The translations under genes were made by a program, and so were the position numbers. From NCBI GenBank assembly GCA_028873865.1, contig JAPPNI010000025.1, positions 36,725-100,724 on the forward strand: a DNA stretch of 64,000 nucleotides, in the 5' to 3' direction. Shown here in pieces: positions 1 to 7,917 of the stretch. The notes beneath the pieces are model-generated. The model saw only the letters and a program-made list of their open reading frames with translations. It made no database searches and was not told the origin of the DNA. Origin of the DNA: Chloroflexota bacterium (GTDB lineage: Bacteria; Chloroflexota; Dehalococcoidia; Bin125). Numbering within the stretch: position 1 is the stretch's first letter; each line of letters begins with the position of its first letter.

Positions 1-78
1 CAGGACATTCTGGACGAACTCAAGTCTTTGAGGTCGGAAGTAGCGTCGCTTCGGGAGGATCTCAATCAGCGCGATTGA
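1..78 (+). CDS. C-terminal end of an unidentified protein (partial)
   Basis: An open frame runs from the window edge to a TGA at 76-78. It encodes 25 residues rich in Leu, Glu, Arg and Ser with heptad-like spacing (LDELKSLRSEVASLREDL), which suggests a coiled-coil tail. The rest of the gene lies outside the window, so no function can be given. It converges on htpX. Confidence 0.5.
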   Translation, partial: QDILDELKSLRSEVASLREDLNQRD

Positions 79-108
79 CGGCGGGACGAGCGTGACACCC
101 ATTGGGCA

Positions 109-1098
109 TCAGAACGGTCGGCCGATTTCCTCGCCGATCTTGCGCAGGCGCTCGACTCGCTGCTCGGTCGGTGGGTGGGTGGAGAAGAACTTGCCGGCGC
201 CTCCGGCCAGCGGGTTGACGATGAACATGTGGTTGGCGGCCTCGGCGGTCTTCATCTCTTCTGCTGCGTAGCGCGACTCCGGCGTCCTTACGCCCTGTTC
301 CAGCTTCAGCAGGGCGTAGGCAAGCGCCTCAGGATCTCCGCAGCGACGGGCGCCCGTGTCATCGGCCTTGAGCTCCCGCTGACGGCTGACCGCCATCTGG
401 ATCATCCCAGCGATGATCGGCGCGATGATCGCCACAATCAGTGCCCCCGCCAGGTGACCGGCGCCTCCGCTGCCGCCATCTCGACCGCCCATGCCACCAA
501 ACATGAACCCCATGAACAGCACGAACTGAGCGATCATTGCAATGAACGAAATCACCATCGCCATTGATGCAACGATCGTCGACCAGAGCGTGTCGCGGTT
601 CGTGACGTGAGCCAGTTCGTGGGCCATGACGCCGGCGAGTTCTCGTCGGGTCAGGAGGCCCATCACGCCGGTGGTGGCGGCGACCGCCGAGTGCTTCGGA
701 TGCCGGCCGGTTGCGAATGCGTTGGGGATTGGCGTGTCAATCACGTAGACCGACGGGATATGGCGCGGGCAGTCGCCGGGACGGCAATGCCCCGTGCACC
801 GCGCCTCGAGGTGTTCAATCGTGAACTGCGAGAGCAGTTCCGGCTTGAATGGCATCTGCGCCTGGCAGGCGGCCTGCTCGACAATCCGATACAGGTCCGG
901 CGCTTCGGCCGCCGTGACCAGTTGGCCGCCCATCATTTTGGGCACCATCGAATGCGAGTTGTAGTAGCTGTACAGGTTGATGCCCAGCGCGATCACGGCC
1001 ATGACGATCAGCCCGATCTCCCCGGCCACCGCCAGACCCACGACCATCATCAGTCCGGCCATCAGGACCACGAGGAACATCGTGCGTAATCCGTACAC
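109..1098 (-). CDS. htpX: HtpX-like membrane zinc metalloprotease (M48)
   Basis: The product is 329 aa. HtpX proteases degrade misfolded membrane proteins at the cytoplasmic membrane. Two N-terminal hydrophobic segments (about residues 8-45) are followed by the family's NAFATGRHP block, the zinc motif HELAH (160-164), two more hydrophobic segments (about 180-235) and a downstream ELKADD motif that should hold the third zinc ligand. An unusual insertion at about residues 82-113, just before the NAFATG region, contains Cys101, Cys105 and Cys110, with Cys78 nearby. Common HtpX proteins go almost directly from the helix to the V-Y-V-I-D strand here. The gene is monocistronic by spacing. Family assignment is secure; the role of the Cys insertion is unknown. 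Confidence 0.93.
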   Translation of the reverse strand: MYGLRTMFLVVLMAGLMMVVGLAVAGEIGLIVMAVIALGINLYSYYNSHSMVPKMMGGQLVTAAEAPDLYRIVEQAACQAQMPFKPELLSQFTIEHLEARCTGHCRPGDCPRHIPSVYVIDTPIPNAFATGRHPKHSAVAATTGVMGLLTRRELAGVMAHELAHVTNRDTLWSTIVASMAMVISFIAMIAQFVLFMGFMFGGMGGRDGGSGGAGHLAGALIVAIIAPIIAGMIQMAVSRQRELKADDTGARRCGDPEALAYALLKLEQGVRTPESRYAAEEMKTAEAANHMFIVNPLAGGAGKFFSTHPPTEQRVERLRKIGEEIGRPF

Positions 1099-1215
1099 GA
1101 GCCGACTCTCCCCTCAACCGCCAGCAAACTCACCGATCAGATGCGGCTGTTACGTCGAGATCGTACCATCGTGAGAGACGGATCGATCGACTGTTGCGTC
1201 CGCAGGGAGTCTGCT

Positions 1216-1512
1216 ATGCCCATCTACGAATACGTTTGCCGAGCCTGCGGAGCCGAGTGGGAGCACTTCACTCGCAAGATCGACGCGCCCGCGCCGCCTT
1301 GCGAGGCGTGCGATACGCAGGGACAGGTCGAACGCCTGATCGCCCGCTCTGCGTTCATCAAGGACGAAAACACCAAGATGCGTGAGATGCATCCGAAGTA
1401 CGCGAAGATGGTCGACGCGGCCTGGGACAAGGCGTCGCGCAACGATCCGCTCAGCAAGACTCGCTTCGCGCCGCTCGTGGACTCGGGCAAGCGCGTTCAG
1501 GACATGACCTAG
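1216..1512 (+). CDS. FmdB-family zinc-ribbon protein
   Basis: The product is 98 aa from the ATG at 1216. It opens with MPIYEYVCRACG, the standard FmdB/CxxC regulatory-type start, and a second pair CEAC follows, making a four-Cys zinc ribbon in residues 8-36. The C-terminal half is charged and ends without a further domain. FmdB-type proteins are small putative regulators of unknown target; the name comes from the formamidase/amide operon of methylotrophs. The stop overlaps the stop of the convergent formyltransferase gene by 4 bp (TAG/CTA). Confidence 0.85.
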   Translation: MPIYEYVCRACGAEWEHFTRKIDAPAPPCEACDTQGQVERLIARSAFIKDENTKMREMHPKYAKMVDAAWDKASRNDPLSKTRFAPLVDSGKRVQDMT

Positions 1513-2453
1513 TCGGCTGGAGCCGGCTCGAACACCGCTCCGACAGCGACACCATTGGCCGATGCCCACTCGTGGGCCGGCTGCCGATCCCGGCCAACGG
1601 CCAGGGTGCTGACTCGCACCGACCTGCCGTCGCCGCAGGCGACCGTCATGCCACCGGCGTCAATAGCAGCCACCTCGCCGGGTGCGCCGCCGGAGTGATC
1701 GGAGCGTGTCGAGCCCAACAGCGTGACCCGCTGGCCGCCGACCTCGCTCCAGGCGCCGGGCGCGCGGTCGGAGCCGCGGATGAAGTTATGCACTGTCTGA
1801 GCGTCCTGTGACCAGTCGATCCGGGCGAGGTCGCCTTCCCACGGACCCTCGTAGGTCATGTCCTCTTCATTCTGGACGTGACGCGGGGCCTGGCCGGCCT
1901 CAACCAGCTGGACTGCTTCCGACATCGCTTCCACGCCCAGCGGGAACAGGTGCTCGCGGTAGACCTCGTTGAGGGTGGTGTCCGGGCCGATCGGGCAGGA
2001 GCGCTGAAGCAGGATCGGTCCCGTGTCGATGCCTTCATCGACCCAGAAGATGGTGACGCCGGTCATCGTGTCGCCCTGGAGGATCGAGTGATTGATCGCC
2101 GATCGGCCGCGATGTTTGGGCAGAATCGAGGGGTGGTACTGAATCGTCTTGAGCGGTGGAAAGTCCAGGACCTGAGAGGGAATGATCTGCGTGACGAAGG
2201 CCATCACGTTGAGGTCGGGGCTGGTCGCCTCGTACTGGGCGACGACGCCCTCATCGACGACTCCGCGGCGCTGCCAGCGACGGGGCTGGACCAGGATGAT
2301 GCCGGCGTCACGAGCCGCCTGGGCCAGCGGATCGGGGCGACCGCCCTCGCGCTCGGGGGGTGTGAAGACGCCGACGATCTCGTGCCCGTCCTCCACCAGC
2401 CGCTCGAACACGGCTGCTCCGAACGGGGCCTGTCCAATTAGTGCGATGCGCAT
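1509..2453 (-). CDS. Formyltransferase-fold protein, like the hydrolase domain of 10-formyl-THF dehydrogenase
   Basis: The product is 314 aa. The N-terminal formyltransferase domain (about 1-200) has IALIGQAPFG, the substrate-loop motif YHPSILPKHRG with His107, and FWVDEGIDTG with Asp143; these match the catalytic His/Asp pair of ALDH1L-type hydrolase domains. A C-terminal Fmt-like domain begins near IRGSDRAPGAW (about residue 228). No aldehyde dehydrogenase domain follows, so this is a stand-alone hydrolase or formyltransferase acting on 10-formyl-THF or a formylated substrate. It is closer in motif wording to ALDH1L than to Met-tRNA formyltransferase. A GAGGAGAGG ribosome-binding site precedes the ATG. 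A formate-THF ligase gene lies at 47.8-49.4 kb. Confidence 0.8.
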   Translation of the reverse strand: MRIALIGQAPFGAAVFERLVEDGHEIVGVFTPPEREGGRPDPLAQAARDAGIILVQPRRWQRRGVVDEGVVAQYEATSPDLNVMAFVTQIIPSQVLDFPPLKTIQYHPSILPKHRGRSAINHSILQGDTMTGVTIFWVDEGIDTGPILLQRSCPIGPDTTLNEVYREHLFPLGVEAMSEAVQLVEAGQAPRHVQNEEDMTYEGPWEGDLARIDWSQDAQTVHNFIRGSDRAPGAWSEVGGQRVTLLGSTRSDHSGGAPGEVAAIDAGGMTVACGDGRSVRVSTLAVGRDRQPAHEWASANGVAVGAVFEPAPAD

Positions 2454-2496
2454 GCTGCAATCCTCTCCTCGTCCTCCGCAGCCCGTGCCGAACGTG

Positions 2497-2967
2497 TCAA
2501 TCCGACGCGCGCCAGATGCGAGGCCGCTTGTCCGCGATGATGTCGTTGAAGGTGGTGATCGAGACCCGCTGAATTGTGATCTTGATCATGGCCGGAGCGC
2601 GGATGTCGGGACCGAAGAAGTCGTCCACGGTGTAGGGGAAATGTGGCGCGGCTTCGGCGATCTCGTCGGTGTCTTCGGTGACCTCAGCGCTGCCGGAGAG
2701 ATTGAGATGGCGGAAGTCTGAGGTCCAGTGGAGGAGCTCGACCAGTTCGTTGCCTTCGACCTGGTGTGTCTTGGGCGAGCCCGAGCTCGTCAGCACGTAA
2801 GCGCGGAGTCCGACATAGGCCGGGACGACCGGGCGAACATGCGGTTGCCGACCGTGAGATGTGGCCAAAAGACCGATCGGAGCGCTCTGGATGATCGCCA
2901 GCGCTTCCGGCCAGAAGTCGGGAGCGGACACGGTTGCCACAGTATTCAGGTCTTGCTGTTGCGTCAC
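2497..2967 (-). CDS. Pyridoxamine 5'-phosphate oxidase-like FMN-binding protein
   Basis: The product is 156 aa. The pattern GLLATSHGRQPHVRPVVPAY followed by a KTHQVEGN segment and a HLNLSGSAEV strand is the split-barrel flavin-binding fold. These small proteins bind FMN or F420 and include many oxidoreductases of unknown substrate. The conserved Arg/Pro around PHVRPV fits phosphate binding. It lies between the formyltransferase and an ABC operon, all on the minus strand, with no clear coupling. Confidence 0.75.
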   Translation of the reverse strand: MTQQQDLNTVATVSAPDFWPEALAIIQSAPIGLLATSHGRQPHVRPVVPAYVGLRAYVLTSSGSPKTHQVEGNELVELLHWTSDFRHLNLSGSAEVTEDTDEIAEAAPHFPYTVDDFFGPDIRAPAMIKITIQRVSITTFNDIIADKRPRIWRASD

Positions 2968-3022
2968 AGAGACTCCCAGGCTCCGGCCCTTGGCCGAAAC
3001 GGCGTCTGTTGCAGGTTAACGG

Positions 3023-3769
3023 CTAGTCCAGCGAATCCGGAACGTCGGGATCGACTTCGTCGATCCGGCCGTCGCGCATAAGGAACAGGCGGCCGGCTCG
3101 GCGGGCGATCTCCAGATTGTGGGTCACCATGACGATCGTCTGTCCGGCGCGATTGAGGTCCTCCAGCAGATTGACAATCTCGCGCCCGGTCTGAGAATCG
3201 AGGTTGCCGGTTGGTTCGTCGGCGAGGATGACGTCGGGCTCGTTGGCCAGGGCGCGGGCGATCGCCACGCGTTGACGCTCTCCACCCGATAGCTGCAGCG
3301 GCCGATGTTCCAGTCGCTCCGCCAGTCCGACCGCCGACAGGAGCTCTTCCGCCCGTTGGCGGCGCTTGCGCCGGGGGAAGCCGGCCAGTGTGAGAGCAAT
3401 CTCGACGTTCTGGCGAGCCGTCAGCATTTGCAGCAGGTTGAAGGCCTGGAAGACGAAGCCCAGTGTCTTCAGGCGGAGCGCCGCTCGTTGCTCGCGCCCG
3501 AGGTCCTGCGCGATCTGGTTGCGGATTCGGACTTCTCCGGCTGTGGGCGAATCAACCAGTCCGAGGAGCTGGAGCAGCGTCGACTTGCCCGAGCCTGACG
3601 GGCCTGCGATAGCGATGAAGTCGCCGTTATGAATATCGAGGTTGAGCGGCCGCAGCGCGTGGATCGTCTGCTCGCCGAGATGGTAGACGCGCTCCAGGTT
3701 GCGCACCGACAGGAGCGGAGTGCGCTCTTCCGTCTTGGTTGCAGGAGTCGCGGCTGGTGCGTCGCTCAC
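3023..3769 (-). CDS. ABC exporter ATP-binding protein (MacB/LolD type)
   Basis: The product is 248 aa from a GTG at 3769. The frame stays open further upstream, but that part overlaps the permease gene and encodes Arg/Ser-rich sequence, so the GTG 11 bp after the permease stop is the better start. Walker A GPSGSGKST, signature LSGGERQRV and Walker B VILADEPTGNLD are present, with H-loop VTHN. It should energise the FtsX-like permease directly upstream (3780-4991). LolD/MacB-type ATPases drive mechanotransmission, lipoprotein release or export of small hydrophobic molecules. Confidence 0.88.
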   Translation of the reverse strand: MSDAPAATPATKTEERTPLLSVRNLERVYHLGEQTIHALRPLNLDIHNGDFIAIAGPSGSGKSTLLQLLGLVDSPTAGEVRIRNQIAQDLGREQRAALRLKTLGFVFQAFNLLQMLTARQNVEIALTLAGFPRRKRRQRAEELLSAVGLAERLEHRPLQLSGGERQRVAIARALANEPDVILADEPTGNLDSQTGREIVNLLEDLNRAGQTIVMVTHNLEIARRAGRLFLMRDGRIDEVDPDVPDSLD

Positions 3770-3779
3770 GGAAGGAGTC

Positions 3780-4991
3780 TCATTCGTAGCGCAGGGCGAT
3801 GATCGGGTCGACCTGGACTGCTCGCCAGGCTGGCATGAGCGCCGCGACCATCGAACAGAGGCTGAGGATTCCTGCGGCACCCCACTCGATCTCCCGTGAG
3901 CGCAAGCCGGCTGCGTCGGGGCCGAGCGCTTTGCTGATCACGACGCGCGACATCGGAACGCCGACCAGCGAACCGGCGAATGCGAAGCCAGCCGATTCGG
4001 AGAGGATGAGCGAAAGCAACGCTCGCCGAGGCGCGCCGATTGCTCGGAGAGTGCCGAGCTCGCGAGTTCGCTCCAGCACCGAAACGAACATCACGATCGC
4101 GATCAGCAACGCGGCGACTGAAACCGATGTCCAACGAACCACGTCGAAGAGCTGATTGACGCGGTCCAGGAGTTTGCGCGCGTTGTCAGCCAGTTGGCGG
4201 TCGGAGATGACCATCAATTCTTCGTGTTCGGACTCGATCAGTTGTTGGAGCGGGTCGATGTCGGAGGCGCGCTTGGGCGAGACCAGTAGCGCCGTCACTG
4301 AATCAGGGGACTGCAGCACGCACTGCGCGTTCTCAAGCGGGACCAGTACGGCGGAACGCAGGAGTTGGTTCGTCTCGGGTTCGATGATGCCCTGGACTTC
4401 AAACTCCGTGCCTCGCACGGAGATCCTGCTGCCCAGCGCCGCCAACGCGAGTGGGCCAACCGGTGTCGGCACTTCGGTGACCGCTGAAGCGACTCGGGCA
4501 AAGTGCCGAGCGGCAAGAACGCCCAGGATCGCCGGCGGTGCGTTGCCGGTTCCGTTTTGCGGCGGAAACTGGCAGCGTCCGGCGATTGCGGTGGCGCCGT
4601 TGAGGAAGACGTCCTCCTTGCCTTGCTCAATCCCGACCAGCAGCGCCTCCGGCGGGGCTGTGGGGTAGGGCGGCGGCGCGAGCGCCGCGAACGACACCTT
4701 GGTCGAGCGTTCCTGGTCGACGGCTGACCGCGAGATGACATCGTTCGCCTCAGAGATTGAGATGGTCGACGAGATCGGCGGCCACTCGATCCCGGAGAGG
4801 CCGGTCAGGCCTCGCGATTGGACGAAGAGCACGCCCGTGAATCGTTGGACCTGGAGGTCGAGATCTTCGGTGATGAAGCGCATCACCGTGGTCACGACGA
4901 TGTAGAGATTGACGCAGACGCCGAAGCCGAGCACGGTCAGCGCGCTGCGGAGCTTCTTCGTCAGTAGCTGCTGGACCGCGAGCGTGAACAT
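3780..4991 (-). CDS. FtsX/MacB-like ABC permease
   Basis: The product is 403 aa. The layout is one N-terminal membrane helix (about residues 13-40), a large extracytoplasmic domain (about 45-275), then three helices in the C-terminal FtsX domain (about 280-395), ending PAWRAVQVDPIIALRYE, the usual FtsX tail. There is no fused ATPase; its partner is the next gene on the minus strand. The substrate is not evident. No adaptor gene sits next to this pair, unlike the second MacB set at 5.9-10.7 kb. Confidence 0.85.
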   Translation of the reverse strand: MFTLAVQQLLTKKLRSALTVLGFGVCVNLYIVVTTVMRFITEDLDLQVQRFTGVLFVQSRGLTGLSGIEWPPISSTISISEANDVISRSAVDQERSTKVSFAALAPPPYPTAPPEALLVGIEQGKEDVFLNGATAIAGRCQFPPQNGTGNAPPAILGVLAARHFARVASAVTEVPTPVGPLALAALGSRISVRGTEFEVQGIIEPETNQLLRSAVLVPLENAQCVLQSPDSVTALLVSPKRASDIDPLQQLIESEHEELMVISDRQLADNARKLLDRVNQLFDVVRWTSVSVAALLIAIVMFVSVLERTRELGTLRAIGAPRRALLSLILSESAGFAFAGSLVGVPMSRVVISKALGPDAAGLRSREIEWGAAGILSLCSMVAALMPAWRAVQVDPIIALRYE

Positions 4992-5036
4992 CGGCTGTAG
5001 CGTATCGCCCGATCGAGCGCGTATCGCCGCCGGGCT

Positions 5037-5876
5037 CTAGCTGCCGACGAAGACCCCGCCGTCCGGGTGCAGGATCTGTCCGGTGATATAGCTTGACTGG
5101 TCACTGAGCAGGAAGAGCGCGGCCTCGGCAATGTCTGCCGGTTCGCCGAGGCGATTGAGGGGAATGCTCTCGATCCGCCGCTGCCGGCGTTCTTCGTCGG
5201 TGGTCACGGCGAGCGTCATTGGTGTGTCGATCAGACCAGGGGCGACGGTATTGACGCGGATGCCTGCGGGCGCGAGTTCGAGCGCGATGCAGCGTGTCAT
5301 CATCCAGACGCCAGCCTTGGAGACGCAGTAGTCGGCCATGCCGCGGATCGGCGCTTTGGCCGCCCCGGAGGAGATGTTGACGATCGATCCGCCCTCGCCC
5401 TGGGCCAGCATGACTCGCGCGACGGCGCGATTGGTCAGCATCACGCCGGTCAGATTGACGGCCAGGACCTTCTCCCAATATTCGACCGGCTTATGGATCA
5501 CATAGCGCTGTGCGCCGCCGAGCAGCGGTTCGCCCTCGGTCACCTCACCCGAAACGTATCCGGCGTGGGAGATGCCGGCGGCGGCGATGCACAGGTCGAG
5601 TCGGCCGAAGTGGTCGAGCGCGGCCTGTGCCATGGCGTCGCAGTCAGCTTCTCGGGTTACGTCGACGCCGACGTAGACGGCCCCTCCGCCGGCTTCTTCG
5701 ACCAGTGCCACGGTTTCCGCGCCGCGTTCGTCGTCGGGTAAGCCGGCGACGATCACCGACGCGCCCTCGCGGGCCAGACGAACTGAGGACTCGCGACCCA
5801 TGCCGCTGGCGCCGCCCGTTACGACAGCGACCTTGCCCTCAAAGCGATTCAATGACTCTTCAGGCGGCAACGGCAT
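5037..5876 (-). CDS. SDR-family NAD(P)-dependent oxidoreductase (paralogue 1)
   Basis: The product is 279 aa. The cofactor motif TGGASGMG (20-27), NISSG with the catalytic Ser (about 170), and Tyr183-x3-Lys187 (YCVSK) define a classical SDR. The ending ITGQILHPDGG is the usual SDR tail. An insert at about 110-130 lies between the A-A-A-G-like strand and the helix carrying N141. The sequence is strikingly like the SDR at 10898-11725, and the two lie on either side of the MacB adaptor operon. Substrate unknown; FabG-like 3-oxoacyl or hydroxysteroid dehydrogenases are typical of the family. Confidence 0.88.
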   Translation of the reverse strand: MPLPPEESLNRFEGKVAVVTGGASGMGRESSVRLAREGASVIVAGLPDDERGAETVALVEEAGGGAVYVGVDVTREADCDAMAQAALDHFGRLDLCIAAAGISHAGYVSGEVTEGEPLLGGAQRYVIHKPVEYWEKVLAVNLTGVMLTNRAVARVMLAQGEGGSIVNISSGAAKAPIRGMADYCVSKAGVWMMTRCIALELAPAGIRVNTVAPGLIDTPMTLAVTTDEERRQRRIESIPLNRLGEPADIAEAALFLLSDQSSYITGQILHPDGGVFVGS

Positions 5877-5932
5877 GGTCTGGCTCCTTGACTCGAAGGC
5901 GCGAGTGTTTCGTCGTCAAGATAGCTGGCAGG

Positions 5933-7186
5933 CTATTCGTTACGGAGGGCGGCGATGGGGTCGATCACAGTGGCGCGCCAGGCGGGGTAGAGGCCGCTGA
6001 GCAGGCCGATGCCGGCGGAGACGCCGAAGGCGGCGGCGATCGACCAGGCCTGGATCACGGTGGTCATCTCCTGATCGCCGACAGTGCTGCCGTCGACCAA
6101 CAGCGATGCGACGACTCCGATCACGATTCCGATGATGCCGCCGAAGACGCTCAGAGCGAGAGCCTCGGTGACGAACTGATTGACGATGTCGGTGGCGGTT
6201 GCGCCGACGGCGCGTCGGATGCCGATCTCGCGGGTGCGCTCGGTCACGGAGACCAGCATGATGTTCATCACGCCGATCCCGCCAACCAGCAGCGAGATGC
6301 CGGCGATGCTGCCGAGCAGGATTGAAAGAGTGTTGGCCACCTCGGAGGCGGCGTCGAGCAGGTCGTCCTGGCTTTCGATGGTGAAGTCGGGATCGGAGCG
6401 GTTATGGCGGAAGAGGAGCAGATCGGTGAGTTGCTGTTTGAGTTCTTCGGTGTCGGCGCCGGGTACGGCCTGGACATCGATCTGGGTAACGCGCAAATCG
6501 CCGGTTGGCGTGTAGAGGAAGCGGAAGCGGTTGGCCAGTCCGGTGATCGGCACGAACACCTGATCGTCGGCGTCGGCAGCGCCGCCGACCTCCACCAAGA
6601 CGCCGATCACGGTGAAGGAGAAAACGACGCGTCCGCCGAGGAAGGACAGCCGCACCTCCTGGCCGAGCGGATCGACGCCGGGATAGAGCGTTTCGGCGAC
6701 CCGCGATCCGAGCACGGCGACGAGCGCGCCGGCCTGATCGTGGCCGGGCCCGATGAACGATCCGGCCGCGATATCGAGGTCGCGCACTTCGGCGTAGTTG
6801 GACGACGTGAAGACGGACTCCGCGCCGACGTTGTTGACGCCCGCGATGGCCTGGGTTTCGCCGCTGCTGTGCGAGCTCACCGCCGAGATGGACGGATTGC
6901 CGCTGGCTGCGATCGCATAGGCGTCGGCCCGCGTCAACGTGCTCGTGATCAGCGACGAGCTGCCGCCCTGCTGGGTGGTGGCCGCCGCCGACGGCTCGAT
7001 GAAGATGAGGTCGGTGCCCAGTCCGCGGATCTGGTCGCTGACGCCCTTCTGGGTGCCCTGCCCGACGGCGATCAGCGCGATCACGGAACTCACGCCGATC
7101 ACCAGCCCGAGCAGCGTGAGCAAGCTGCGCAGACGATTGGCGACGATCGCGCGCACCGCGATGCGCAGGGCGTCGAACATGCTCAT
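5933..7186 (-). CDS. MacB-like ABC permease
   Basis: The product is 417 aa. The opening ALRIAVRAIVANRLRSLLTL leads into one membrane helix, followed by a MacB periplasmic-type core domain (about 45-280) and a C-terminal FtsX domain with three helices, including the conserved GIGVMNIMLVSVTERTREIG block. It ends YPAWRATVIDPIAALRNE. Its start overlaps the stop of the ATPase gene (ATGA at 7183-7186), so the three genes 10742 to 5933 form one translationally coupled operon: adaptor, ATPase, permease. In MacAB-type pumps this subunit moves substrate between membrane and outside rather than by an alternating channel. Confidence 0.92.
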   Translation of the reverse strand: MSMFDALRIAVRAIVANRLRSLLTLLGLVIGVSSVIALIAVGQGTQKGVSDQIRGLGTDLIFIEPSAAATTQQGGSSSLITSTLTRADAYAIAASGNPSISAVSSHSSGETQAIAGVNNVGAESVFTSSNYAEVRDLDIAAGSFIGPGHDQAGALVAVLGSRVAETLYPGVDPLGQEVRLSFLGGRVVFSFTVIGVLVEVGGAADADDQVFVPITGLANRFRFLYTPTGDLRVTQIDVQAVPGADTEELKQQLTDLLLFRHNRSDPDFTIESQDDLLDAASEVANTLSILLGSIAGISLLVGGIGVMNIMLVSVTERTREIGIRRAVGATATDIVNQFVTEALALSVFGGIIGIVIGVVASLLVDGSTVGDQEMTTVIQAWSIAAAFGVSAGIGLLSGLYPAWRATVIDPIAALRNE

Positions 7187-7917
7187 GGCGAGGCCTCGCC
7201 GTCGAGTGAGCGCGGCCCGCCACTCGCCGGGCTGACCGCCGCGCTGGCCGCCCCGCTGTCCTCGATGATCCGACCGTCGCGCATGCGCACGGTGCGATGG
7301 GCGAATGCCGCGATCTCCTCTTCGTGGGTCACGAGGATGATCGTCATGCCATGCTGATCGACCAGATCGCTGAGCAGCGTCATCACGTCTCGCCCGGTCG
7401 CGGTGTCAAGCGCGCCGGTCGGTTCGTCGGCGAGGACGACCAGCGGATTGACGACCAACGAGCGGGCGATCGCCACGCGTTGCTGCTGACCGCCGGAGAG
7501 CTGCGTCGGACGATGCCCGATGCGGTCGGCCAGACCGACGCGCACCAGCGCTTGCGCGGCCCGGCGCCGGCGGTCGCGGACGCCCTGGTAGATGAGCGGC
7601 AGTTCGACCTGTTCCAGCGCCGACATGCGCGGCAGCAGCGAGTAGGACTGGAAGACGAAGCCGAACGCTGTGCCTCGCAGCCGCGCCCGAGCCTGCTCGC
7701 TGAGCGCCGCAACGTTCTGGCCGGAGAGCAGATAGGCGCCCTCGTCAGGCTGATCGAGCAGGCCGATGATGTTCATCATCGTGCTCTTGCCGGAGCCGGA
7801 CTGACCCATGATCGCGACGAACTCGCCGCGGTCGATCTCCAGGCTGACGCCGTCCAGCGCGTGGATCTGCGTCTCGCCTGCCGTGAACGTCTTGCGAACG
7901 CCCTCGAGCCGAATCAT
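7183..7917 (-). CDS. MacB-type ABC exporter ATP-binding protein
   Basis: The product is 244 aa. Walker A GQSGSGKST, signature LSGGQQQRV, Walker B VVLADEPTGALD and the switch His in VTHEEE are intact. It opens MIRLEGVRKTFTAGETQIHAL, the standard start for MacB/LolD ATPases. Its ATG overlaps the adaptor stop at 7914-7917, and its stop overlaps the permease start. A Ser/Ala-rich tail of about 20 residues follows the last conserved motif. Confidence 0.92.
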   Translation of the reverse strand: MIRLEGVRKTFTAGETQIHALDGVSLEIDRGEFVAIMGQSGSGKSTMMNIIGLLDQPDEGAYLLSGQNVAALSEQARARLRGTAFGFVFQSYSLLPRMSALEQVELPLIYQGVRDRRRRAAQALVRVGLADRIGHRPTQLSGGQQQRVAIARSLVVNPLVVLADEPTGALDTATGRDVMTLLSDLVDQHGMTIILVTHEEEIAAFAHRTVRMRDGRIIEDSGAASAAVSPASGGPRSLDGEASP

